A stretch of 64,000 bases of DNA from Halichondria panicea (Eukaryota; Porifera; Demospongiae; Suberitida; Halichondriidae). The notes under the pieces are model-generated. The model searched no databases. It worked only from the letters and a program-made list of their open reading frames with translations, and was not told the DNA's origin. Below are positions 22,880 to 34,187 of the stretch, in pieces; the stretch's first letter is position 1; every line of letters begins with the position of its first letter. The DNA lies in contig NC_087393.1 of assembly GCF_963675165.1 (NCBI RefSeq), forward strand, positions 5,614,202 through 5,678,201, given 5' to 3'. Position numbers and translations under genes: made by a program.

Positions 22880-25800
22880 TCAAGTCTTAAAATTGACTGC
22901 ATGTCTCTTCAGAAACTGAACTGCTACCGAGTTTTTCAACTTTGCCCTTTTCTTTAACTCATTGAACACCAAGTCATTGTCATCAGCTTGCCAAACAAAT
23001 AGGAGCACGGATTTGTTCTTCTCTTTCTCTCTTTGTTGCCCTTTACTACTGGCCTCACCATCATGATAATCACTAGGTGGTGTAGAATCACTAGGGAGGT
23101 CGGAAGTTTCAGCTTTAGCTGGCACTGAAGTTTGGGTGTCACTCTCTGGTTTACTTTGTGTTGGTATCTTAGACTCATCCGTGGGTTCAGTCGGTACCAA
23201 CGTTCCAAAATCCTCTGATGCTGAAGTTTGTACGGGTATTTGCTTCAAAGGGATGATGCCTATTCCAATGTAGTGCTTCCCGTAGCTCTGGTTGTAGACT
23301 TTGAAGATAATAGAAGGTCCATCTTGAGCCAAGAGATATTCTGCCATTGGACTGTAGGGAGAGAACAAACTCAATATTCTGTATGAACTTTTTATTACCA
23401 AGTAGCGCATGCATGTATGGCAATTAAAGAGAGGGAGCAAACAGAAATTAAACTCACAAGTTAAATGTTTCGTTGATTGCGGGGCTGTTGTTGTTTCTGA
23501 TTGTACGTGTTTTCTTGCTCAGTAGTCCTGGGAAGAGCCATTCTGGTGCCAGGCTGACCTCTATAACTGGGTTGAAGGTCAGGAAGCAAGCACAGTCTGT
23601 ATATATAGTAGTGGTGAGGGTAGGATATGAGTTGTGGTTTACATGACAGTATATCTATTACATCTATTATTTATTTATAGTACAGACAGATATTAAGGAG
23701 ATGCTCTGAGGCATGTGTATACAGGGTAATGAATAATACAGGTGCAGGTTCAAACATTAAATTTAGTTGATAACACACAGTCAATCGTACTTTGAGAGAC
23801 TCTTGAATCTGATTGTAAGTCAACTGCTTGAATCATCTCCAATGAAACTGAGCCACTATCTCGAAGGTAAGTCGTGCTCACGAATATCGTCCCCAATTTC
23901 CCGCTGACTTGTGTCGACTGTAAGTCACCCACGGCAGACAAGAACTGGACAATCAAGTTTTGAGTTGCTGCTCGAAGAATGTTCAATTCATGAACAAGAT
24001 GCTACAATAAAAAAAAAATGCAAAATACACTATAATAATTATACATTCAGCTCCCTTCAAATGTTCATACCAATACTTTATGTGAAAGCCTACCGTATAC
24101 CGTATTTTTGTATAGTGAAATTTTCGTATTTTTCGTATTGAGAGCATCTAAAAATTAAGCTGCAAAATTATTCAACTGCAATAAATTCTACGTCACTATC
24201 CTGAGCTGTACAAATATTAATTTAGAATATGAAAATTAATATTTTAATTGATCGGGTAGTTCATACAAAATGTGCACCAACGAAAAATTATCCGGTATAA
24301 TTATAGTTTAGATAACTTACAGTGTACTCTTCATTCTCTAGATCCTTATAAGGTAGTCCACGTCCTTTATCATAGTTGAAGTGCTTGAGCATCATTAGTG
24401 AGTAATAGAGACGCTCGTGCAGTCCCACTCTATTGGGTTTCTCCTCAGCTGTGATAGACTCAATGCACAGGGAAATTGCCTCCATGGAAACTTTCCAAAT
24501 ATCTCCTAAAACACTGTATAATCATGTGTGTAATGAAGGGATATGACGCAATGTAATCATAGCTTGAACTTTAAACTCAGCAATTGAGAGGTGTAGAGTA
24601 CAGGGTACTTACGAGAGGAGCACATCAGTGACCAGGTAGTTAGAGAGGGCAGTCAGAGTGTTACCAAGGTAGCTCACTAGCGGCAAAATAGGCTGCAAAT
24701 TGAACAATTGATTCAATCAGACACAATCATCTCTGAAGAAGTGTATACACATGACTGTTCTATTGCACACAATACTACATATAATTATCTCCTAGTCTGT
24801 ACCCCCAATTCATTGAGATTGTCGTAGCTGCTGGGGAGGACAATGTGCTCTGCATTCAACAGCTCTTGAAGATTTCTCTTTATCTCTGGTCGAACCTGTG
24901 TTGATAAACAAAAACAACAATTGAGTTTAAGAAACAAAGTTTCAGAGAGCACAGAATACTGTAGTGTACACACCTTGTCAGCAATGTTCTTAATGATGCG
25001 TGATAATTCAATGGCAACTGTCGAGTGGAATGCGTTCATTACACCGTTGATATCTTCAATGTGTTGAGCATTTGTTTTGTCTTTTGTTTCCTCCTCAGTG
25101 AGGTGTGGAATAATGTCCGGCCACTCGTCAAACACAGTGCTCATGTGATACATATCGTTCAAGGTCACGCCCAGCTGGAGGGAGTAACATAATCTGAGTG
25201 TATAGAAATTATGGCCCGTTCAAAAGTTGATATTTGAGCAATTGTAGAATCTATACAGCTTTTTAATAATTATAATACTATACACTCACCTCTTGATCGT
25301 CCAGGGCATACTCGTCCTTCATCTGCTCAGAGGTGTGTTGGACATAGAACAGGGCACACGATGTCACCTCTTGCATTATGAGCTTGGTGAAGTTCAACAT
25401 CTCACTAGTGACCGGCCATTTAAGATCATCCCTCACTCGGAACAAAATAAACAAAATATCGGACGAATCACAAACAGAAGAGGACAATTTGACCTCATCA
25501 CTTATCGGCACTGGTTGACTGTCAGCAATGGCTCTCTTGATTCTCTCCTTACAATCACTGGAAGCTGATTCAATGAGAATGGGTACAATAGGTTTGTACC
25601 AATCATGGTAAGAGGCCAAATAGATCTTGGCAGGATTCACAAGTCTAAGAGATGCATGGGAATAAAAATTCAGTAAATACGTAAGGTAGTATATAATATA
25701 GAAGTACTGTGAATTTACATAGCCTGATTACATGCATGTTAGCAGTATACATGTAGATCATGCATGTCAACTCTCACTTCAAATCCACGTTTGGTTGAAC

Positions 25801-27490
25801 TGCGAGAGCAACAATGCTCCGTACAGAACGATAGGAGGAGTACACCTTCACCATAGTGCTGTACTCAGGAGGTTCTTTATCATTCCCCGCTACAAACTGT
25901 CCCAGTCGAGTTCTCACGAAATCAGAGAGCTGCAGGAATAGAGTACATGCACTACACACACGCTACAAGAGATTATAAAATATTACTCGGTTAGTTACGG
26001 GCGGGACGAGGGAGGTAGTACAAAGCTAGTTTTGCCCTATAAGAGCAGTGGAGAGACCAAAGGAGATCAAGCAGAGACTAGAGGAAACCTTTCTCATGTA
26101 CATTATTACCAGTGCACCATTTCAGGACAGTATAGTACAAGCTGACTGGTTGCAGTGTAATGCACAGACACAGACTCACCAAGGCATCAATGGACAAGTA
26201 GAAGTGGGAGAAGTACTCAATATCCAGCACACTCTTATCCCTGCACATCAGTTGCAACACTCAGCTATAGCTATAGTGGTGATTGTGCACAACTTACTTC
26301 TTGAAGAGAGGGGCTATTTTCCACAAGGCAATACCACACATGTAATGAGTGGAGCTGCACAGCTCATCAAGATCCTTAGCCAACTGCACAACACAATAAC
26401 AACAGGGTACGCATGCATGTATATACTGTGGGGAAAACCCTTTAACAGAAAAAATTTATTTTAGGGGAACTAATTTTAAACTGTTGTACATGCAGAGGTG
26501 GCCTTTGTTAATTAGGGTATATACACAAACTGTTACTTGGAACCTAGGAGTCGACCTAGCGTTCAATTGGAGACGGATCGGCCTGGGAACGAGGCTAGTT
26601 CAGTTATAGCCATAAATAGTGCAATTTGATTGGTTAGAGGAAGTGTTCTATCCAACTTAGAAAATCATGTTTATACTTAGACAATCATGTACTTCGCTTT
26701 AGAAAATACTTACATAATCATGTAGCAAAGGTTAGATAACAATGGCTATGGAGCAGATCGATCTAGACACTCATGCATGGTTGCTGTGATCTAAAATTCT
26801 TAGACACTGTTTAGTTTCTATATGACTTAGAAGCCCTCAAGCCCTAGGGCTAATAGAACCCTCACTACGATCTGGATACTACAAGCAGCCCTAACCTAGA
26901 TGCCTGGCCTTCATTACATGCATGTATCACAGCTGTGTTTTCTGTGGCCGGTAAGAACAGTTGCACTGCAGTCACATATAATACAAGCCCAGAGATGAAT
27001 AATTGACTAATACTTCAACTGTAACGTGTGTCCCTCACCTGCATTTGCACACCATCTTCTGTGGTTGGCTTGGTAGCAATGAACCAATCAGAAGCAGCTA
27101 GAGGAATAGCCAGGGCTACCAGACATGACACTGTCTTATCATCCTCTGCAAGACACTGGACCAGAGGGGCAATACGAGAGAGCTCCTCCGCCACTCTGTG
27201 TGTGTGGTGGTGGTGGTGTGGAATGTGTGGGGGTGAGGGTAAGTTTGTCATTTTGCAAGGGGGCTGCATGCTACGACATCCAGTGTAATTTTTATAAATT
27301 ACGTACTTTATGTACGTAGTGAATGTGCATTTTTGGTAGTGTTTTCCTCTGATGCTCTCCTGTGTTTCGTGATCTTCGTCATTACTCAAGCCATTGCTGA
27401 CATCGTTGAGTTTGAAGTTTGTGATGTGGAACTTGAGAATGAATATCAGGTTACCCAGTAGCTCTACCAGGTCGTAGCAAAGGTCCTTCT

Positions 27491-27549
<59 letters not shown>

Positions 27550-30500
27550 GCGTGTGCGTGTGCGTGTGCGTGTGCGTGTGCGTGTGCGTGTGTGCATGTG
27601 TGTGTGTGTGCGTGTGCGTGTGCGTGTGCGTGTGCGTGTGCATGTGTGCGTGCGTGTGTGTGTGTGGTGTGTGAAGGGAGTAGCACTAAGAGTATACTGA
27701 ACAGTGCCTTCCCACTCCCTTAGATCACACATTGTCAGTTCCACAACAGGCATGCTCTCACCCACTCCTCCTGTGCATTCGTCTGGTCAGAACTCGTGTC
27801 ATCATTGTCATCAATATCTTCCTCTGCCTCTACCTCTTGTATCCTTGGAGCGTTGACCTTTGTACTCAGGTCGTATTGATCCCGGATGGTGACCAGTAGA
27901 AATAGAAATGTCTTGATACTGACTTGAAACCTACGATGGTAGTGGATGAGAACGTTGAGCTGACTGTGTGTGTGCATGGGAAGGTCTGAAATAAATCACC
28001 CACTTCAAAATACGTTTACAGTATGGGCCCAAAAATAAATCGCTGACCTAAGCACACAATATTATTGTAGCACTGTCCAAGAGATATAAGTTGTAATGAA
28101 CAGCTCCGAAAATAGGAAAAATACCCACTAGCTCATAATTATATAGAGCCCATGATCTTTTTCAGAAAATGGACAATTTGGGCCCGAAATAAATGACTGA
28201 TCTATAAGCACACAGTATTGTAGTATGTACTATCAAAGAGCTACTAATTGTTTTGAAAAAATACACACACACTCACAAACAGAAACTAGAGTGGCCTGAC
28301 TGTGTGTGTGCACGATGGGGGTCCGGCAGAAATAATCACCCACTTCAGAAAATGGACAATATGGGCCCAAAATAAATCACATAAAGTATAGTTACATACA
28401 CACACACACAAAGAGTGGCTTACATAGCTGATCTTTGCAGGTCGCTCATGGAGATCATGAAGCTGTGATTCTTGAGCAGCTCATCAGCCTCTGTAGAGAG
28501 CACACCGTCCCAGTTCCTCTTGTATCGTCCACTCTCTGAGCGACTGTCAGCATTCACCAGGCCCCTCAATAGCAGCCGGTGGTCCGAGAGGGGGTTCTAG
28601 GGGGGAGGTATTGGGTTAAATCAAGCAAGCATTCACCAGGCCCCTCAATAGCAGCCGGTGCTCAGAGAGGGGTTCTAGGGGGGAGGTATTGGGTTAAATC
28701 AAGCAAGCATTCACCAGGCCCCTCAATAGCAGCCAGTACTCCGAGAGGGGGTTCTAGGGGGGGGATTGGGTTAAATCAAGCAAGCATTCACTAGGCCCTC
28801 AATAGCAGCCGGTGCTCTGACGGGTTTTAGGGGGTGGGGTATGTATAATCATATGTAACACAAAAAGCACTGTTACAGTAAAATATTCAAGGCTATACTG
28901 TAGAAGCATGTACTCAATGCTCATCATTATTAGCAATTCCATACAATGCAGAGCTGACACCCACTGCTCACATTGTGACCTACTGCTCACATCGTGATCC
29001 CTGAGGTTCCTTTGTTCAGACTCTATATTGAGCAGTACATGTAGCATGCCTCTGTCGTCATGGTGACCCGAGTGAGATTCCAATTTAAGTATTTTCTCCC
29101 CCCCATTATGTGTGATATCTGACAGAGGTAGGAAAGCTCGTCCAATGTAATCATCACTGACCACAATGTTGTGAAAGAAACTGTAGAGGAAGAGATGGTA
29201 CTGCAGGATGTGCGTCACGACTGTCCGTATATACCGTTCAAATCCTTTGATAGTGAACTCTGTGATCTTCCCACTTCTCGCGTCAATAGGAACTTTACTG
29301 CCCTTATCCCTGTGTGTGTGGTGTAGGTGTGTGTGTGGGTGGGTGTGGGTGTGTGTGTGTGGTGTGGAGAGTATACGCTTGTCCATACATGACCAGTCAA
29401 TATACACACTCACCACACTTCTAGAACCAGCACCTCACTAGTCACATTTTCAAATTTCCTGAGAAAAAATAAGACCCTGCTATGTCATATTGAATAATGC
29501 GTTGCTTCCCTTGATGGTTGCATAGCCGGGATGGGAATCAAGCCTATATCTACACGTACAGTTTTGTTCTGCAGGTGGAATTCCCTCCACCCACTTTACC
29601 ATGTATGCCATATGCTATATTATTAGCTGAGAAACGTGCGCAACACCCACTCAATAATCATCACTTCTGTCACTGTAATTAATGTAACTAACACTCGACA
29701 ATGAAGCTTTAACATCAAAATCTGCCACTATTTAAACCAAGATATTGTTGTGTGAAGGCTATCTATGCTGTAAACACAGCGCTGTGGCATCCAGGTGAGT
29801 AGATATACCTGTGACAAACAAACAGACCAACAGACTCCTACTTAATAATTTATTGCATTAACAGGTCGGCTTGATTCCCGCCCTCCTTCCCGCACAATGA
29901 TCAAGCACGTCTAATATCATAATAATTATGACAATAGAATGCTGTATATATAATATTATAATGTTACATGAATGTTTTATGTAGGCGTACAATTCCTTTT
30001 GCTCGTTCCATTCTGGGTCCAAGTTTTTCTCGATGACAGAGGTGTGGTGTATCTTGCCTAGTACCAACCCTTCTCTGTCCCAATCAGGGAGATTGTGCTT
30101 CTTGACCAACTGCTTGTTCCTGCTCTCTGCTCGGATTATACCCAACCTCACGTATGGATCACTAAAGCCTGCATCGCGGTGTGGTAAACAAGTAGGAAAT
30201 GAGCTGGCAATGAAATTGGGGCTACAGGATTCTGGGTGATATCAGATACTTACCATTTAAATCTTTTGCTGGTAGCCCTGTTGCTTTCAACACTGCATGT
30301 ACATAAACACACACTAATTATGACGATAGCCATTATTGTATAGACTGCATGTATATTATATAGTGAACATACTACATAAGTGTATGGAAACACTGCAATA
30401 AAGTGTGTGTGTGTGTGTGTGACAACAGTCCATTCAGCTCACCAGTCACTACGACCTTCCATTCACTGATCTGCATGTGTATAAAAGGAAGAGACACATA

Positions 30501-33011
30501 ATAGCATACACATGATCAAGCAAAACAACACTTGCTTTGTCAGCCTTGGCTGCTGTGAGCAGCTCATCCCATTTACCAGACACTGGGAACACCTACATGC
30601 ATGCACAGTAGAAGCGTGGATTAGTGTCATTATCAGTCACTATAGCTCACCCTCCTGACATAGTCCATTAGAGCGTTCTTCTTCTGATCGTCTTCATTCA
30701 TATTGATGATGGTACGTTGTGCTATCAGACACATCTTGGCAATCTGATCAAGAGGGGAGTAATGTACTCATGCATATTATATCATACGTAGCTCAGTCCA
30801 TTACAACAATGACACTCCAATTTGTCATAAGTGTACATGACTGCATGCATGCACTTAAAACTATTGCTAGCGAATTGAACCCACTCGTGGGATCATAAAA
30901 CTATTGCTAGCGAATTGAACCCACTCACGGGATCTTAAAACTATTGCTAGCGAATTGAACCCACTCATGCATGGGATCTTAAAACTATTGCTATCGAATT
31001 GAACCCACTCATGCATGGGATCTTAAAACTATTGCTATCGAATTGAACCCACTCATGCATGGGTTCTTAAAACTATTGCTATCGAATTGAACCCACTCAT
31101 GCATGGGTTCTTAAAACTATTGCTATCGAATTGAACCCACTCATGCATGGGTTCTTAAAACTATTGCTAGCGAATTGAACCCACTCATGCATGGGATCTT
31201 AAAACTATTGCTAGCGAATTGAACCCATGCACTCATGGGATCTTAAAACTATTGCTAGCGAATTGAACCCACTCATGGGATCTTAAAACTATTGCTATAG
31301 CGAATTGAACCCACTCATGGGATCTTAAAACTATTGCTAGCGAATTGAACCCACTCATGGGATCTTAAAACTATTCCTAGCGAATTGAACCCACTCATGG
31401 GATCTTAAAACTATTGCTAGCGAATTGAACCCACTCATGGGATCTTAAAACTATTGCTAGTGAATTGAACCCACTCGTGGGATCTAGTACATATACTTGC
31501 ATGCAGATGGTGTGATGCATGGTGCATGATTGTACATGTACCAGCAAGGGCGTATAAAGAGAATAGGGCATGCAACTATCTACAAATGGGCGGGGTGTGT
31601 GCTAAAAAACTATTGCACGGGCACTTACTTGATCACATGCATGGATGACCAGCTAGCTTACTTGATCACATGCATGGATGACCAGCTAGCTTACTTGATC
31701 ACATGCATGGATGACCAGCTAGCTAGCTATTTATCTGTTGAGCATGAGGTACGTACAGTAAAGACAGCAGAGTTAGCCACAAACGTCAACAAGCGGAAGG
31801 CAGTTGGCTAGAATAATTATTATACTCATCAATAATTCGATGTATATACACATGCATTATATACATTGCGAGTTGCATGCCCTCTTCTCTCCATACGCCC
31901 TTGGTACCAGCTATAGTGATTGAGCCGCACAGAGTAAGTATATATACTCTATAGTCAGGTATAGCAAAAGTTGAAGAGAAACTTGATAAGTATAATTATA
32001 TATACAGTGTATGTATATATATATATATACAGTGTATGTCAGTATATAGTATAACAACCAAACTGAAGAGTATAACTTATCAAAGTAAATATGAATTTTA
32101 CTCAATTGAGCATTTAATAAGATTATCCTTATTTGCATGTGATGGAATGTGGGTTTGCAATGCATGCAGACAATGAGGGACTCCACTATAAGCTAGTTAT
32201 AGCTACGTGCCCATCAATCATGCATATAGGGTTAGGGTTAGGACAAGTGCATGCATGCAGACAATGAGGGACTCCACTATAAGCTAATTACAGCTACATG
32301 CCCATGCACGTGCATGTAGTGTGTCACTATAATAATGTTACATGCATATATACACATGCACTCAATACGCTGGATATATGCAGGGAATAGGGCAAACAAA
32401 AAGCAACACCATACAACCATGAATTCAGCTGACTTTGAATCACCTCTGTTTTTCTATGTGTTGTTTGGTCGTAAGTGTCCATCTCTGAGTCTGTGTCTGA
32501 GTCATCAGAGACAGTCTGCGTGGATTATAGGGTTAGGACTAGTGGAGGGAAGGAGATAACAACCACTGCATGTTAAATGTTGTGCAAACACTATAATTAT
32601 ACATACACCAATATGACTTGAGCCCTCAATATTAATTATTAAAGAAGCTTCATTTCACACATACTTTAGACACTTCATTCTCTTCTTTCTGAGCCTCGAG
32701 AGTGGTCGCCAACATCCCCTTAGTGGCTGATGAACTTGCGTGGAGTGAGTAATTACAAAATCATAACTGAATTATACTGGTGCGAGTCAGGGAGTGAACA
32801 CTATATCCATTGCTACAGACCTAGCTAGCTGAACGCGAAAAATACTCACCCTCTACATCATTACAATGCATGACATAGCCAAGCTATTATTTGCAAGACC
32901 TATAGGGCAACTGTACACCAACCCACCTATGATACACTTCACAGTAGTGACCCTGTTCCGTTTGAGCCATTGTGGCCTAGACCTGCTGTCAGCACTTGCT
33001 TGAGACGCCAT
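22880..33011 (-). CDS. UNC13D/BAIAP3-like C2-MHD protein, tandem copy A
   Basis: First of three tandem paralogs, in many short exons. Family knowledge: Munc13-4/BAIAP3 proteins prime vesicle exocytosis through a C2-MHD1-MHD2-C2 array. Seen in order: start MASQASADSRSRP (33011); C2A with KATGLPAKD..GFSDPYVRLG type sequence (exons about 30290, 29980-30170), KFENVTSEVLVLEVW, DDYIGRAFLPLSDI (about 29130), DRGMLHVLLNIE; MHD part with LLLRGLVNADSRSESGRYKR (about 28560), EELSRIAPLVQCLAEDDKTV (27130-27200), YHDWYKPIVPILIE (25560-25610), NDMYHMSTVFDEWPDIIPHL; second MHD part ERLYYSLMMLKHFNYDKGRG (24400); C2B with FNPVIEVSLAPEWLFPGLLSK (part, 23530) and YGKHYIGIGIIPL (23270); Ser/Pro tail and LLFVWQADDNDLVFNEL; stop 22880. 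Differences from B and C: the C2A loop-3 aspartate pair reads DKG instead of DRD, the exon 1/2 junction has drifted, and the tail is shorter. Possibly functional but the most divergent copy. Confidence 0.85.
26430..26990 (-). mobile_element. Insertion in UNC13-A intron, absent from B and C
   Basis: The matching introns of copies B (37430-37480) and C (49190-49245) are only tens of bases long, whereas copy A has about 550 extra bases here. The insert contains CGGCCTGGGAACGAGGCTAG, half of the hairpin family seen at 33139 and 43236, and no reading frame. Probably a decayed non-autonomous element. Confidence 0.5.
27493..27665. repeat. (TG)n with GTGCGT variant block, UNC13-A intron
   Basis: In sense a (CA)n/(CACGCA)n tract ending CACAG directly before exon GAGAAGGACCT (EKDLCYDL). 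The repeat therefore forms the 3' splice-site tract. Confidence 0.93.
27985..28425 (-). other. UNC13-A intron with diverged internal repeats
   Basis: Contains three imperfect copies of a block with ATGGACAAT.TGGGCCC.AAATAAATC (about 28010-28045, 28165-28200, 28340-28380). No gene. Copies B and C have a much shorter intron at this position. Confidence 0.6.
28575..28845 (-). repeat. 79-bp acceptor-plus-exon repeat, UNC13-A, about 4 units
   Basis: In sense each unit has an acceptor CCTCCCCCCTAG, then 47 bp matching the 5' end of the next coding exon (AACCCCCTCTCGGA...GTGAATGC), then a 32-bp intronic spacer with an in-frame TAA (GCTTGCTTGATTTAA). The exon-proximal unit is the real exon start (NPLSDHRLLLRGLVNAD). 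Confidence 0.92.
29500..29620 (-). mobile_element. tRNA-derived SINE-like segment, UNC13-A intron
   Basis: On the minus strand TGGTAAAGTGGGTGGAGGG resembles a tRNA A box and GGCTTGATTCCCATCCCGG a B box, about 60 bp apart, with weakly complementary ends (GCATAC / GCTATGC). Too degenerate for a working tRNA. It is shared with copy B (40000-40110), so it was present before that duplication. Confidence 0.4.
30865..31490 (-). repeat. 40-46 bp minisatellite, 15 units, UNC13-A intron only
   Basis: Units of CTTAAAACTATTGCTAGCGA then ATTGAACCCACTCATGGGAT, with longer variants containing CATGCATG. About 15 GAATTGAACCC cores. Copies B and C lack it at the equivalent place, so it expanded after duplication. 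It is far from the exons. Confidence 0.95.
31491..32370 (-). other. UNC13-A intron with small duplications
   Basis: Holds three copies of CTTGATCACATGCATGGATG plus 13 bases (31631-31725) and a direct repeat of about 65 bp (32157-32215 and 32254-32310: GACAATGAGGGACTCCACTA) separated by GGGTTAGGGTTAGG. No gene. Confidence 0.7.
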
Positions 33012-33138
33012 TCTAACAGAAATTCAGTCTATCTCTAGTCAGGGAGTGCATTAACTGTACGCCCATTTCTTTCTTTGCTGCCTCATTTTGTCTTGCTACA
33101 AAGTAAGGCCTGGGAACAAGCTATATACAGGCGATGAT

Positions 33139-33186
33139 TAGCCTCGATTCAAGGGCCGTATTTTAATCGGCCTGGAATCGAGGCTA
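33139..33186. repeat. Short hairpin (MITE-like) repeat
   Basis: TAGCCTCGATTC (33139-33150) pairs with GAATCGAGGCTA (33175-33186) around a GGCCGTATTTTAATCGGCC core, a strong palindrome. Related palindromes lie at 43236-43284 and 43318-43340, with a half copy near 26580. Confidence 0.7.
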
Positions 33187-33284
33187 GTAGCAGATGATAT
33201 AGCGTTATTTTAGAAATAAATCGGTCTGGGAACAAAGTGCGGGGGAGGGGTAGCGCAAGCGCTGTGCATTTTATGACAATGTCG

Positions 33285-33573
33285 TATAAGAGAAGTGGAG
33301 CACTCCTCTTTTACCCCCTTGGTCTTCGCTACCACAGGTGGCCTTGGCCCAGCAGCTGGAGCCTTCTACAAACGCCTGGCCAGCATGCTCTCGGACAAAT
33401 GGAAGCAACCATACAGCACCACCATTGGCTGGCTAAGATGTAGAATATCTTTCTCTCTACTCAGGTCCTCCATCATGTGTCTGAGAGGCGCCAGATCTTC
33501 AAAGTCATCCTTCAACGGCCATCTAGCTGCTTCCGTGGACCTCACCATTGCGGACTCCAACCTCTCTGTCTAA
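33285..33573 (+). mobile_element. Retrotransposon reverse-transcriptase C-terminal fragment
   Basis: One frame reads REVEHSSFTPLVFATTGGLG, then FYKRLASMLSDKW, WLRCRISFSLLRSSIMCLRG and ends with a stop at 33573. From family memory this is the conserved C-terminal tail found in many invertebrate RT-bearing retroelement proteins. The rest of the element is absent, so it is a 5'-truncated relic in the interval between UNC13-A and the CBM21 remnant. Confidence 0.65.
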
Positions 33574-33729
33574 ACTCTGAATAATTATAGCTTCACATTA
33601 CCCTGCCATATCTATATTTCAGCCTCAGTCACTCACAATATTCATTACATGTTTATAAAAAAGAAAAAAAAGTATTTTATGATCAGTATGTGTGCGTGCC
33701 AAAGTTAATTGGAGAAAGAAAAAAAAGAA

Positions 33730-34075
33730 AAAGCTTTGAATATTCGGAAAACTCTAAAGAAGCTGAGGAACAAGATCTCCGGCTCTGATGAAGGAGAAGA
33801 GACAACGCAATGGAATGGAGTTCTGGAACAACAATGAAGAGCGCAACTATACAATATTATCTACTCAATTGCAAAAGGAAAACTCTTCACAAACTGTTTC
33901 AAATGACCTAGTACTTTGATTATTTATGCAATATAGTTAAATAGTAGTATATATAGGTACAGGTTGAGGGGATGCGGACAGTGTGATCACAGGTACAGGT
34001 TGAGGGGATCCGGACAGTGTGATCACACTCTCCGTGCGCCTGTGATATAAAAATTAATGTAATGTATTCACAAAA
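33730..34075 (+). pseudogene. CBM21 gene remnant (third copy), internally deleted
   Basis: Matches CBM21 copy 2: 33735-33810 equals its N-terminal coding start (GAAGCTGAGGAACAAGATCT), then jumps inside GACAACGCAATGG to GGAATGGAGTTCTGGAACAA, the WDNN region, and on to the C-terminal tail and 3' UTR. The start codon position reads TTGAAT instead of ATGAAT, and the CBM21 core is missing. The join lies at a CAATGG that occurs on both sides of the missing segment in copy 2 (about 21888 and 22479). Its UTR also carries a tandem duplication (ACAGGTTGAGGGGAT, 33959 and 33993). Not functional. Confidence 0.88.
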
Positions 34076-34187
34076 TAATTATAATTATGGTACGATTTCA
34101 CATTCATTGGTATATCATATGATCATAATAAGTATGGATCAAAACATGACTGGCTAATCAAATTAAAATATAAAAACATTAATTTTG

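Noticed and set aside
26048-26464. Plus-strand open frame conserved in all three UNC13 copies (also 37066 and 48830)
   Set aside because: It is antisense to UNC13 coding exons, and its conservation follows from the exons and from the recent triplication.
29500-29620. Functional tRNA gene
   Set aside because: A and B boxes are recognisable but the stems do not pair well and no anticodon arm is clear; kept only as a SINE-like segment.
32220-32245. Interstitial telomere repeat GGGTTAGGGTTAGG
   Set aside because: Only two units, inside a duplicated intron block; chance is sufficient.
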